In this document: positions 1 through 6,795 of the stretch, in pieces
How positions within the stretch are numbered: position 1 is the first letter of the stretch
How the letters are laid out: every line of letters starts with the position of its first letter
Source of the DNA: Pseudomonadota bacterium
GTDB taxonomy: Bacteria > Pseudomonadota > Gammaproteobacteria > Xanthomonadales > Xanthomonadaceae
Length of the DNA: 12,469 nt
Assembly: GCA_023457475.1 (NCBI GenBank)
Contig: JAEWLO010000512.1
Span: 1 to 12,469, forward strand
Reading direction: 5' to 3'
Translations under genes and position numbers: made by a program
Notes under the pieces: generated by a model
Database searches by the model: none
Seen by the model: the letters and a program-made list of their open reading frames with translations, nothing else
Told to the model about the DNA's origin: nothing

Positions 1-565
1 GGGCACCTTCGCTGACCTGCGCACGGCCGGCACGGCCGGCGATGGGGGCCCGCACCGTGGCATGGTCCAGCTGCAGCGTCGCCCGGTCGACCGCCGCCTG
101 CGCTTCCAGCAGCGCCGCATCGGCCTGGCGGAACGACGCCTGCGCCGACTCATACTCCTGCACGCTCACCGCCTTGCGCTGGACCAGGCTGCCAAGCCGC
201 GCCCGCAGTGAGGCTGTCTGGGCACGGGCGGCACGGGCGGCCGCGAGGGAGGCGCGGGCCTGCTGCAGACGCGCCTGCAGATCGCGCGGGTCGATCCGGA
301 ACAGGGGCGCGTTGGCTGCCACGTCGGTGCCATCCACATACAACTGACGTTCGACAATGCCATCGGCGCGTGCACGCACCTCCGCCGAGCGGCCCGCTTC
401 CACGCGTCCGGGCAGCTCGAACAGGTTCTGCACCTGCTGTGCCTTCACCACCTCAACCTCAACGCGGGGGGCGGGACGGGCTCCCGGCGCGTCATCACTC
501 CCCCGCCCGCAGCCGGCTAGGCCGCCTGCGATCAGCAACGCAAACGGCCACACCCGCGCCTTCAT
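1..565 (-). CDS. RND efflux periplasmic adaptor lipoprotein (HlyD/AcrA type), partial at left edge
   Basis: Membrane-fusion (adaptor) subunit of a tripartite RND efflux pump, expected to link an inner-membrane RND transporter to an outer-membrane channel. Only the first ~188 residues are present; the 3' part lies off the left edge. The ATG is the reverse complement of 563-565. The N-terminus is a lipoprotein signal (MKAR, hydrophobic stretch, lipobox LAGC with the Cys near residue 19). Next come a Pro/Ala-rich linker, the first half of a biotinyl-lipoyl-like domain (GRVEAGRSAEVRARADGIVE, then the DG-xxV-xxxxPLFRIDPRD pattern), an Ala/Arg/Gln-rich alpha-helical hairpin, and the return strand with LDHATVRAPIAGR, a hallmark of this family. 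It begins 2 nt after the arcA stop, so it is probably co-transcribed with arcA. The cognate pump gene should follow to the left. Which pump it belongs to cannot be told from this part. Confidence 0.9.
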   Translation of the reverse strand, partial: MKARVWPFALLIAGGLAGCGRGSDDAPGARPAPRVEVEVVKAQQVQNLFELPGRVEAGRSAEVRARADGIVERQLYVDGTDVAANAPLFRIDPRDLQARLQQARASLAAARAARAQTASLRARLGSLVQRKAVSVQEYESAQASFRQADAALLEAQAAVDRATLQLDHATVRAPIAGRAGRAQVSEGA

Positions 566-567
566 GG

Positions 568-1818
568 CTAGAACGCCACGGGATCGCGGATCAACGGGCA
601 GGTCATGCAATGGCCGCCGCCGCGACCGCGCCCCAGCTCGGCACCGACGATGCTGATCACTTCGATGCCTTCCTTGCGCAGTCCCGTATTGGTGGCCGTA
701 CTCCGATCGTAGGCGACCACCACGCCGGGCGACATCGCCACCAGATTGTTGCCGCTGTCCCACTGGGAGCGCTCCGCCGCATAGCGGTCACCACCCGATT
801 CGACCACGCGCAGGTGCTTGAAGCCCAGCGCCTGTGCAACCACATCGTTGAAATGGGCTTTTTCAAACACGATCTCGAAACCCGGATCCTTGTCGCTGGG
901 ATACAGCGAGATGGGGTGGATCTGGTCCACGATGCCCGGGAACACCGTCACCACGTCGCGGTCGGCAAAAGTGAACACCGTATCGAGGTGCATGGCCGAG
1001 CGCAGCTTGGGCATCACCGCCACGATCACCCGCGTGGCCGCTTTGTTGCGGAACAGGGACTGGGCCAGCTGGGTGATGGCCGTGCGCGAGGTGCGCTCGC
1101 TCATGCCGATCAGGACAATGCCGTTGCCGGCGATCAACACATCGCCACCCTCGAGGGTGGCATTGCCGTGGTCGACGGTCGGGTCGCCGAACCAGACCGG
1201 GAAGTCGGCGTTCGCGAAATCCGGGTGGAAGCGGTAGATCGCCGTGGTGAGGATGGTCTCCTCATGGCGGGCCGGCCAGTACAGCGGGTTCAGCGTTACC
1301 CCCTGGTATATCCAGCAGGTGGTGTCCCGGGTATACAGCGTGTTGGGCAACGGCGGCAGCAGGTAGCCGACCAGGTCGGGCACTTCGCGTACGGCCTGCA
1401 GGGTGGGCCCGCTGAAGTCGTCCGGCAGGTCCAGCACACTCAGTCCACCGATGAGAACCTCGGCGAGGCGCCGCGCATGCAGTCCCTGAAGATACGCGCG
1501 AACTTCCGCCATGAACTCAACGCCTACTTCGTTGGCGTTGATCTGGTGGTCCAGAATCCAGTTCCGGGCCTCATCGATCGCCAGTGTTTCGGCAAGAAGG
1601 TTGTGCATCTCCACCACTTCAACACCACGATCGCGCATCTTCGACATGAAATCGAAGTGGTCGCGCTTGGCGTTGTCCACCCATATGACGTCATCGAACA
1701 ACAGCTCGTCCTTGTTGCGTGGCGTGAGGCGCATGTGCGCCATGCCGGGTGCGCAGACCATCACCTTGCGCAGCACACCCACTTCGGAATGGACGCCGTA
1801 GACAGGGGCGCTGGACAT
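568..1818 (-). CDS. arcA: arginine deiminase
   Basis: Hydrolyses L-arginine to L-citrulline and ammonia, the first step of the arginine deiminase pathway; cytoplasmic. The protein is 416 residues, the normal length for bacterial arginine deiminases. The full active-site set is visible: Asp165 (LYTRDTT), Glu223 (LEGGDVL), His277 and Asp279 (MHLDTV) and nucleophile Cys404 (GGGHCMTCP near the C-terminus). These positions match Asp166, Glu224, His278, Asp280 and Cys406 of the Pseudomonas enzyme. The ATG at 1818 is preferred over a TTG six codons upstream because a GGAGAG ribosome-binding site lies 5 nt before it. No ornithine carbamoyltransferase (arcB) or carbamate kinase (arcC) is adjacent; the next gene is an RND adaptor 2 nt downstream. 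Two ArcD-type antiporters sit 3.5-6.4 kb away on the same strand, separated by an oppositely oriented operon. Confidence 0.97.
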   Translation of the reverse strand: MSSAPVYGVHSEVGVLRKVMVCAPGMAHMRLTPRNKDELLFDDVIWVDNAKRDHFDFMSKMRDRGVEVVEMHNLLAETLAIDEARNWILDHQINANEVGVEFMAEVRAYLQGLHARRLAEVLIGGLSVLDLPDDFSGPTLQAVREVPDLVGYLLPPLPNTLYTRDTTCWIYQGVTLNPLYWPARHEETILTTAIYRFHPDFANADFPVWFGDPTVDHGNATLEGGDVLIAGNGIVLIGMSERTSRTAITQLAQSLFRNKAATRVIVAVMPKLRSAMHLDTVFTFADRDVVTVFPGIVDQIHPISLYPSDKDPGFEIVFEKAHFNDVVAQALGFKHLRVVESGGDRYAAERSQWDSGNNLVAMSPGVVVAYDRSTATNTGLRKEGIEVISIVGAELGRGRGGGHCMTCPLIRDPVAF

Positions 1819-1823
1819 GTGGA

Positions 1824-1829
1824 CTCTCC
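1824..1829 (-). promoter_or_regulatory. ribosome-binding site fixing the arcA start
   Basis: On the minus strand GGAGAG lies 5 nt upstream of the ATG at 1818. This selects that start over the in-frame TTG at 1836, which would put the motif inside the coding sequence. Confidence 0.6.
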
Positions 1830-1886
1830 GATTCAACGAACGATGAATACATCCTAGCTGCGCGCAAACGTCGCGCGTCCCTGCTT

Positions 1887-1910
1887 CGGTATAAAGCAGT
1901 AGAAATACCG
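1887..1910. promoter_or_regulatory. inverted repeat in the arcA / lipoprotein divergent region
   Basis: CGGTAT and ATACCG form a perfect 6-bp dyad with a 12-nt spacer, about midway between the two divergent starts (1818 and 2025). The left arm also overlaps an alternative small stem (CTGCTT 1881-1886 with AAGCAG 1894-1899). A TATAAA that could serve as a -10 element lies at 1890-1895, but no matching -35 is evident. It could be an operator or chance; no known regulator motif is recognised. Confidence 0.25.
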
Positions 1911-2024
1911 AGAACGCCTGCCGAAAACACTGAACTCATGCGTCCATCGCCAGAGGCATACTCTTCACCGAGACGCGGTGCCGCACGCGTTCATTTCCCT
2001 CTTCGCGGCCGATGGAGGCACACC

Positions 2025-2486
2025 ATGAACCTTCGACTGGCCGTCGCGATCCCCGCCGTGCTGGCATCCACGCTGATCATCGGCGCCTGCGCAACCCACA
2101 CCACGCCCAGCACCTTCAACCGCTCGGAGGTCGGTCGCGCCCAGACCGTGGAATGGGGCACCGTACAGGCCATCCGCGACGTGCAGATCCAGAATGATTC
2201 CCGCGGCGTGGCCACCGTTACGGGCGCCGCGCTGGGCGGGCTGGCCGGCCACCAGATTGGCGGTGGAAGCCGGGCCAATGCCGCCGGTGCCATTGTGGGT
2301 GCGGTAGCCGGCGGTGCTGCCGGCAACGCACTGGCACGTTCCGCGCGCAACGGCGTGGAAATCACCGTGCAGCTGGAGAGCGGCCGGACCGTGGCGGTGG
2401 CGCAGGACGGCAGCTCTGCGGACTACCGCGTGGGTGATCGTGTACGCGTGGCGAGTGACGGCGTGACCACCCGTGTGACGCGGTAA
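2025..2486 (+). CDS. glycine-zipper 2TM-domain lipoprotein (SlyB/17-kDa antigen-like)
   Basis: Predicted envelope lipoprotein of 153 residues. The signal region MNLRLAVAIPAVLASTLIIGAC ends with a plausible lipobox (IGAC, Cys22). The centre (about residues 65-105) is a glycine zipper with GAALGGLAG, GGGSRANAAGAIVG and AVAGGAAGNALA, typical of the Rickettsia 17-kDa/SlyB/PCP family. The C-terminal ~45 residues (VEITVQLESGRTVAVAQDG...YRVGDRVRV) form the small beta-rich domain that follows the zipper in this family. Members are thought to support outer-membrane integrity; the exact role here is unknown. GGAGG at 2014-2018 is 6 nt before the ATG and supports this start. It is the first gene of an apparent three-gene operon; the next start is 16 nt downstream. 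Confidence 0.88.
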   Translation: MNLRLAVAIPAVLASTLIIGACATHTTPSTFNRSEVGRAQTVEWGTVQAIRDVQIQNDSRGVATVTGAALGGLAGHQIGGGSRANAAGAIVGAVAGGAAGNALARSARNGVEITVQLESGRTVAVAQDGSSADYRVGDRVRVASDGVTTRVTR

Positions 2487-2502
2487 CCACAGGAGACATG
2501 GC

Positions 2503-3066
2503 ATGGACGGGTACGAACGCGTCGACCGGAGGGTATCGAAGCCCCGCAGCGCGTGGCGTTACGCGATGGCGGCCTCGCTTTTCCTGTTGTTTGGCGGGTG
2601 CTCGACCACGCCTTCGATGACCACCGAGCAGCGTATCGCGCTGTACTTCGAACATGCCGGCCCACCGGTGGCGTCATTCCGTCTCACGCAGTTCGTTCGC
2701 CAGACGCAATGGACGCCGCTGGGTGATCGGGCGCTGGCGGTGTGGACCAGCCCGAGCCGGGGCCATCTGCTGCAACTGCGGGGGCGCTGCCCTGGCCTGG
2801 CCATCGCCCATACCGTGCAGATCACCAATACGTTCGGCACGGTGCAGGCACGCTGGGACAGCGTGATCCCGCGCACCGTCAGCGTGGCCATGCCGCAGTC
2901 CTGCCGCATCATCCGGATACGGCCCCTGGACGGCGCTGCCATCCGCGACGCCCGACGCGAGATGCGCAACACGACGCGCAGCGACCGTCCTGCCGATGTG
3001 GTCGAGGACAATGGTCCCGACGTGAGCGACCGTCCAGGCGACTACCTGCCTACATCGGAACCGTGA
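2503..3066 (+). CDS. DUF6491-like lipoprotein of unknown function
   Basis: Encodes 187 residues. The N-terminus is basic (RRVSKPRSAWRY), followed by a hydrophobic run and a lipobox-like FGGC (Cys33), so export and lipidation are likely. The mature region contains a LLQLRGRCPGL segment and a later MPQSCRIIRIRPLD segment. This two-cysteine pattern resembles the DUF6491 proteins common in xanthomonads, assigned from memory of the family pattern only. The C-terminus (after about residue 145) is hydrophilic and rich in Arg and Asp, probably disordered. AGGAG at 2491-2495 with 7-nt spacing supports the ATG at 2503. An internal Met22 would leave too short a basic region for a signal peptide. The stop codon overlaps the next gene's ATG by one base (TGATG), indicating translational coupling with the yqhA-like gene. 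No biochemical function can be given. Confidence 0.8.
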   Translation: MDGYERVDRRVSKPRSAWRYAMAASLFLLFGGCSTTPSMTTEQRIALYFEHAGPPVASFRLTQFVRQTQWTPLGDRALAVWTSPSRGHLLQLRGRCPGLAIAHTVQITNTFGTVQARWDSVIPRTVSVAMPQSCRIIRIRPLDGAAIRDARREMRNTTRSDRPADVVEDNGPDVSDRPGDYLPTSEP

Positions 3067-3638
3067 TGCGCGTGCTGCGGAGCCTGTTCGGTCGCCACAT
3101 GTCGCGCAGCCTTTTCGATGCGCGCTGGATCATGGCTCCGTTCTACTTCGGCCTGGTGGTGGCACTGGTGCTGCTGCTGTGGGTGTTCCTGCGTGAGCTG
3201 TTCGAGCACGTGGTGCGGATCGCCTCGCTGGGTCCTGCCGATGCGGTGCTGCTGGCGTTGTCGCTGATCGACCTCTCGCTGGTGGCGAATCTGCTGCTGA
3301 TCGTGACGCTGGCGGGCTACGAGAACTTCGTGGCAAGGATCGAGTCCGGGCACGAGCGGCGACCGTCCTGGATGGGCACGGTGGATTTCGGCGGCATGAA
3401 GATGAAGCTGATGGGGTCGATCACCGCGATCTCGGCCATTGCGCTGCTGCGCATTTTCATGAAGCTCGAGGAAGGCAAGCCGGTGGATCCCGATGTGCTG
3501 CGCTGGATGGCGATCCTGCATTGCGTGCTGCTGCTGTCGGCGGTAGTGCTGGCGCTGACGGATCGGCTTGCGGACCGCGGGCGGACACCGGGTACCACAT
3601 CGGTGGCGCCGGCCGTTGGCCGGCCCTCGAACGAATGA
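3066..3638 (+). CDS. yqhA: YqhA/UPF0114 family inner-membrane protein
   Basis: A 190-residue integral membrane protein. It keeps the family's characteristic segments, e.g. ARWIMAPFYFGLVVALVL, LLALSLIDLSLVANLLL followed by TLAGYENFVARI, then AISAIALLRIFM and ILHCVLLLSAVVLALTDRL, giving four predicted helices. It resembles E. coli YqhA (~164 residues), whose function is not established. The ATG at 3066 overlaps the stop of the preceding lipoprotein gene (TGATG), so translational coupling is likely. An alternative start at Met12 (3099) would match the E. coli N-terminus more closely. The extra C-terminal ~20 residues (from about GRTPGTTS onward) are not family sequence; they are encoded in part by a REP-like palindrome at 3608-3624. 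Confidence 0.92.
   Translation: MRVLRSLFGRHMSRSLFDARWIMAPFYFGLVVALVLLLWVFLRELFEHVVRIASLGPADAVLLALSLIDLSLVANLLLIVTLAGYENFVARIESGHERRPSWMGTVDFGGMKMKLMGSITAISAIALLRIFMKLEEGKPVDPDVLRWMAILHCVLLLSAVVLALTDRLADRGRTPGTTSVAPAVGRPSNE
3604..3624 (+). repeat. REP-like palindrome, left member, inside the 3' end of yqhA
   Basis: A perfect 7-bp stem, GCCGGCC (3608-3614) and GGCCGGC (3618-3624), with loop GTT. It is preceded by GTGG, one mismatch from the GTAG head of Stenotrophomonas-type REP elements. It is in inverted orientation to the palindrome at 3650-3674, with both heads pointing outward, so together they resemble a BIME. It encodes the final residues of the YqhA protein. Confidence 0.6.
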
Positions 3639-3649
3639 AACACCGCCTG

Positions 3650-3674
3650 GGGCGGACCGCGGGTCCGCCCTACC
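3650..3674 (-). repeat. GTAG-headed REP-like palindrome, right member; likely bidirectional terminator
   Basis: GGGCGGACC (3650-3658) pairs perfectly with GGTCCGCCC (3662-3670), loop GCG, a 9-bp GC stem. On the minus strand it is preceded by GTAG (3671-3674). The TAG inside that head is the stop codon of the minus-strand hydrolase gene. It lies between two convergent transcription units and could terminate both, although no T-tract follows on either side. That argues for a REP rather than a textbook intrinsic terminator. Confidence 0.65.
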
Positions 3675-5343
3675 GGTCCAGCATCTGTTTCAGGCGTTCG
3701 ATGTCACGGCCCTCCCAATCCTCGATGCCCAGCACCGCCTGCCACGCCATCACATAATGCGAGGGAGCGAATACGTGACCGTACCCCTGCGGGGTGCGAT
3801 CAGCCAGCAGCATGTCCAGCGCCAGTTGCAGCATGCTGACCAGCGGATACCAGCGTACCGCTGGCGATACATCCGGCGCGCGGGGCGCGTCCATCCAGTC
3901 GGGTGCGCGCCACGCATCGTGCGGACTGAAGAACGTGATGGGATCACTGGGATACTGCAGGTACACCACACGCATCCGGCCCCAGGGCAGCGTGTCGGGC
4001 ACCGCACTGCCGGCCTGGGTCATGAACCGTACACTGCGGCTGTCACGGAAGACCGGATGCCATTCAGGCGTACCGGCCTGGCGCGCATCGGTCAGCTGGC
4101 GCCAGCCCGACGCGGCGAACGGCGGTCCACTCCACAACGCACCGTCGATGGGCGTGTCCACCATGTCGAACAGGTTGACCGACCGCTCGGAGTTCATCGC
4201 GCCCAGGCTGAGTCCATGCACGAACAGTCGCGGTCGGTTCCCGGCCGGCAGCGTCCGCCAGTACCCGTAGACCTCGGCGAACAGCGCCCGGGCGCTGTCC
4301 TGCCCGTAGCTGGGTTCGACCAGCAACGACAGCGGACTTGAGAGATAGGAGTACTGCACCGCCACGCTGGCCACGTCGCCGTGCAGGAGGTACTCGATAC
4401 TGTCGATCGCCCCCGGGTCGACCCAGCCGGTCCCGGTCGGGGTGATGACCACCAGCGTTCCCCGTTGAAACCCGCCCTGCCGCTGCAGCTCTCTCAGGGC
4501 CAGCCGTGCCCGTGCCTGCGCATCGGTGGCGGCAGGCAAGCCCACATAGACACGGACCGGTCGCTGCGCGGGGTGTCCGGTCAAGGCGGCAATGTCTTCG
4601 GCGTGGGGGCCATGGCTGACGAAGTCGCGGCCCGCACGGCCCAGCTGCTCCCAGCTCACCGCCGATCCTGCTCCCCCCCGAGCGCGGTCTTCGGGCGGAC
4701 GCAGTTCGGGGGCAATCAAGGCGTCGGCCTGTCGGAAAGAGGCATCGGCCAGGTGCAGCATCCCCCTCAGCAGCACCCCGTTGGCAACCATGAAGAACAG
4801 CACTGCGGCTACGCCCAGTCCCAACCAGCGGGCCACTGGCACCGGCATGACGCGTCGGGCCGCCTCCGCCACCCGGCGGGCCGTCCAGGCAAAGGCGCGA
4901 CCGGTGCCGAGCAGGACCAGGAAGGTCAGCAGGGCCACGATCAACAATCGCAGCGAGAAACCCTCATCCATCGGCGGCAGGCCCATCACGGCGCGCACCG
5001 AGTCCTGCCAGGGGCGTACCCACCACACCAGCATTGCGGCACCGGCCAGGCACGCCACCGGCAGCCAGCGCAGCAGCAACTGCAGTCGCCCCTCGCGCAG
5101 CTCAGGCAGCTGCAGGTGCCGCCATAGCCCGGCCAGCGCCACACCCAGCAGATAGCCGGCAGCAAAGGACACCCCGCTCAATACACCCTGCGCGATGTAG
5201 CCCCGCGGCACCAGGCTGGGCGTCAGCGAGGCCATGAAGCAGAGCGCGCCGATGACTTCCCCGCTACGGCAGAGCGGTCCACGGAAGGGTGCCGTCCACC
5301 GCCGCGTACGCTGCCAGCCGCGCGGTCGCGCAGGTTCGCTCAC
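3670..5343 (-). CDS. membrane-anchored alpha/beta-hydrolase (Abhydrolase_9 family)
   Basis: A 557-residue protein. The first ~200 residues hold several membrane helices (around 30-72, 90-108, 132-152 and 174-195), matching the Abhydrolase_9 N-terminal domain. The rest is a cytoplasmic- or periplasmic-facing hydrolase domain with VYVGLPAATDAQARA, TPTGTGWVDPGAIDSIEYL and a nucleophile elbow GLSLG (Ser379). A later Asp in LQYPSDPITFF and a His in APSHYVMAW are candidate triad members. The family is annotated as serine hydrolases of unknown substrate. The start is GTG at 5343, overlapping the upstream antiporter's TGA by 4 nt, with GGGGAG (5352-5357, minus strand) 8 nt before it. It is the last gene of the antiporter operon. 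Its TAG stop is supplied by a REP-like element. Confidence 0.9.
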   Translation of the reverse strand: MSEPARPRGWQRTRRWTAPFRGPLCRSGEVIGALCFMASLTPSLVPRGYIAQGVLSGVSFAAGYLLGVALAGLWRHLQLPELREGRLQLLLRWLPVACLAGAAMLVWWVRPWQDSVRAVMGLPPMDEGFSLRLLIVALLTFLVLLGTGRAFAWTARRVAEAARRVMPVPVARWLGLGVAAVLFFMVANGVLLRGMLHLADASFRQADALIAPELRPPEDRARGGAGSAVSWEQLGRAGRDFVSHGPHAEDIAALTGHPAQRPVRVYVGLPAATDAQARARLALRELQRQGGFQRGTLVVITPTGTGWVDPGAIDSIEYLLHGDVASVAVQYSYLSSPLSLLVEPSYGQDSARALFAEVYGYWRTLPAGNRPRLFVHGLSLGAMNSERSVNLFDMVDTPIDGALWSGPPFAASGWRQLTDARQAGTPEWHPVFRDSRSVRFMTQAGSAVPDTLPWGRMRVVYLQYPSDPITFFSPHDAWRAPDWMDAPRAPDVSPAVRWYPLVSMLQLALDMLLADRTPQGYGHVFAPSHYVMAWQAVLGIEDWEGRDIERLKQMLDR

Positions 5344-6767
5344 AGGCGCAGCTCCCCGCTGACCAGGCCCACCACGGCGGCCACGGCCATCGCGGTCAAT
5401 CCCAGCAGCACCACCGCCTCGCCTCGGCTGGCCGTCAGACCCCGATGCCGCTGCCAGGCCCAGAACACCAGCGCCCCCGGCAGATACAGCAGACTGGACA
5501 GCAGCAGGTAGCGGCGACCGCCCGCCAGCAGCATGGAAGCGGCGTATACCGTGGCAATGCCTGCAATCCAGCGCATGCGCCGCGCTGGTGCCGCGTCACC
5601 GCCGCCCTCCCCCTGCAGCGACAGTTTGAGCTGGTAGGCAGCGACGAGGAGGTACGGCACCAGCGTCATCGCACTGGTCATCTTCAAGGCCAGGGTGAAG
5701 GCGTATTCCGCGAACCAGGTCAGCAGCAGGAACACCTGGATCACGCCGTTGGTGAGCCACAGCGCCGCAGCCGGTACACCCGCCCGGTTCTCGTACGCCA
5801 GTGCCCGTGGCATGGACGCGTTGAGCGCAGCCGAATGCAGCACCTCCGCCGCCAGCAACGACCATGACAGATAATTGCCCAGCACCGAAACAAGCAGGCC
5901 GATGCTGATGAACACAGCCCCCCACCGGCCCACCACGGCTTCCATCACGCCGGCCATCGAGGGGGTCGCCAGCGCCGCCAGCTCAGGGCGTAGCAGGATG
6001 CCGTACGACAACAGCGTCACCATCAGCAGCAGGCACAGTACGCCCAGGAAGCCTGCCACCGTCGCAATGCCGACATCCTCACGTCGCCGCGCATAGCGCG
6101 AGTAGACGCTGGCTCCTTCGATGCCCACGAACACGACCACCGTGACCAGCAGCGTGCCGCGTGCCTGCTGCCACAAGGTGCCTGCTCCGGGTGGGTCGCC
6201 GCCCCAGCGATTGAAATCGAACACATCGGCGCGGAAGCCCAGCACCACAAAGACGATGAACACCAGTAACGGCACCAGTTTGGCCACCGTGGCGACGGTG
6301 TTGAGGAACGCAGCTTCCTTGATCCCGCGGAGGATCAGGAAATGGAAGCCCCACAGCAGCAGCGACGCGGAGAGGATCGCCACCACCGTGGTGCCGTCGC
6401 CGAACATCGGGAAGAACAGCCCCAGGGTGGCCTTGATCAGGATGAGGCACGCCACGTCGGCCAGGCAGCAGCCCAGCCAGTAACCCACCGCCGACAGCAG
6501 GCCTGCCTGATCGCCGAAACCGGCACGCGCATAGGCGTAGATGCCGGTATCGAGCGCAGGCTTCAACCGCGAGAGCGACTGGAACACGAGCGCGAGCATC
6601 AGCATGCCGGTACCCGCGATGGACCAGGCGAGCAAGGCACCGTTCACGCCGGTACGTGCGGCGAAGGCCGCCGGCAAGGCAAAGATGCCCGAGCCGATCA
6701 TCGAGCCCACCACCAGCGCGGTCAGCTCAAGGCGAGACAGGGTGCGGCCGGCCGGTGCTGCGCTCAT
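5340..6767 (-). CDS. APC-family basic amino acid antiporter (diverged ArcD paralogue)
   Basis: A 475-residue, ~12-helix transporter of the basic amino acid/polyamine antiporter group of the APC superfamily. The substrate-binding glycine-rich motif of helix 1 is present (GSMIGSGIFALPAAFA). It shares segments with its upstream neighbour along its whole length: FPMFGDGTTVVAIL, FHFLILRGIKEAA, GIEGASVYSRYARRREDVG and SLLAAEVLHSAA. It differs where the neighbour is more canonical, e.g. CCLADVACLILIKATLG against SCIGNVSYWVLIKSTLG, so the two are a tandem duplication with possibly different substrates (arginine/ornithine, arginine/citrulline or a polyamine). The ATG is at 6767. It starts 28 nt after the stop of the first antiporter, and its own stop overlaps the hydrolase start (GTGA). 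Confidence 0.92.
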   Translation of the reverse strand: MSAAPAGRTLSRLELTALVVGSMIGSGIFALPAAFAARTGVNGALLAWSIAGTGMLMLALVFQSLSRLKPALDTGIYAYARAGFGDQAGLLSAVGYWLGCCLADVACLILIKATLGLFFPMFGDGTTVVAILSASLLLWGFHFLILRGIKEAAFLNTVATVAKLVPLLVFIVFVVLGFRADVFDFNRWGGDPPGAGTLWQQARGTLLVTVVVFVGIEGASVYSRYARRREDVGIATVAGFLGVLCLLLMVTLLSYGILLRPELAALATPSMAGVMEAVVGRWGAVFISIGLLVSVLGNYLSWSLLAAEVLHSAALNASMPRALAYENRAGVPAAALWLTNGVIQVFLLLTWFAEYAFTLALKMTSAMTLVPYLLVAAYQLKLSLQGEGGGDAAPARRMRWIAGIATVYAASMLLAGGRRYLLLSSLLYLPGALVFWAWQRHRGLTASRGEAVVLLGLTAMAVAAVVGLVSGELRL

Positions 6768-6781
6768 GACCGTGATGCTCC

Positions 6782-6794
6782 GGCGCGAAGCGCC
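6782..6794 (-). other. small intercistronic hairpin between the two antiporter genes
   Basis: On the minus strand GGCGC-TTC-GCGCC forms a 5-bp stem in the 28-nt gap between the two antiporter genes, just after the upstream stop and before a GGAG ribosome-binding site. It could tune expression of the second copy. The stem is too short, and lacks a T-run, to be a clear terminator. Confidence 0.3.
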
Positions 6795-6795
6795 A

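Noticed and set aside
218..245. Short tandem GGCACGGGC and, near 21-41, CACGGCCGG repeats in the adaptor gene
   Set aside because: They simply encode Ala/Arg/Gly-rich stretches of the helical hairpin and the RAPIAGRAGRA segment; no sign of a functional DNA repeat.
1831..1848. ATTCA-N8-TGAAT dyad upstream of arcA as an ArgR box
   Set aside because: The half-sites are in the reverse order of the ArgR consensus (TGAAT-N4-ATTCA), and no second box is present.
208..1857. A 549-codon plus-strand open frame over arcA and the adaptor gene
   Set aside because: It is antisense to an arginine deiminase with every active-site residue intact; its translation is low-complexity Arg/His/Gly-rich and has no recognisable domain. 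High GC explains the long open frame.
2742..3065. Upstream extension of the YqhA reading frame
   Set aside because: It overlaps the DUF6491-like lipoprotein gene in another frame; homology to YqhA begins only after 3066.
3568..4341. Plus-strand open frame of 257 codons opposite the hydrolase
   Set aside because: Antisense shadow of a clear Abhydrolase_9 gene; it would also have to start inside yqhA and read through the REP-like pair.
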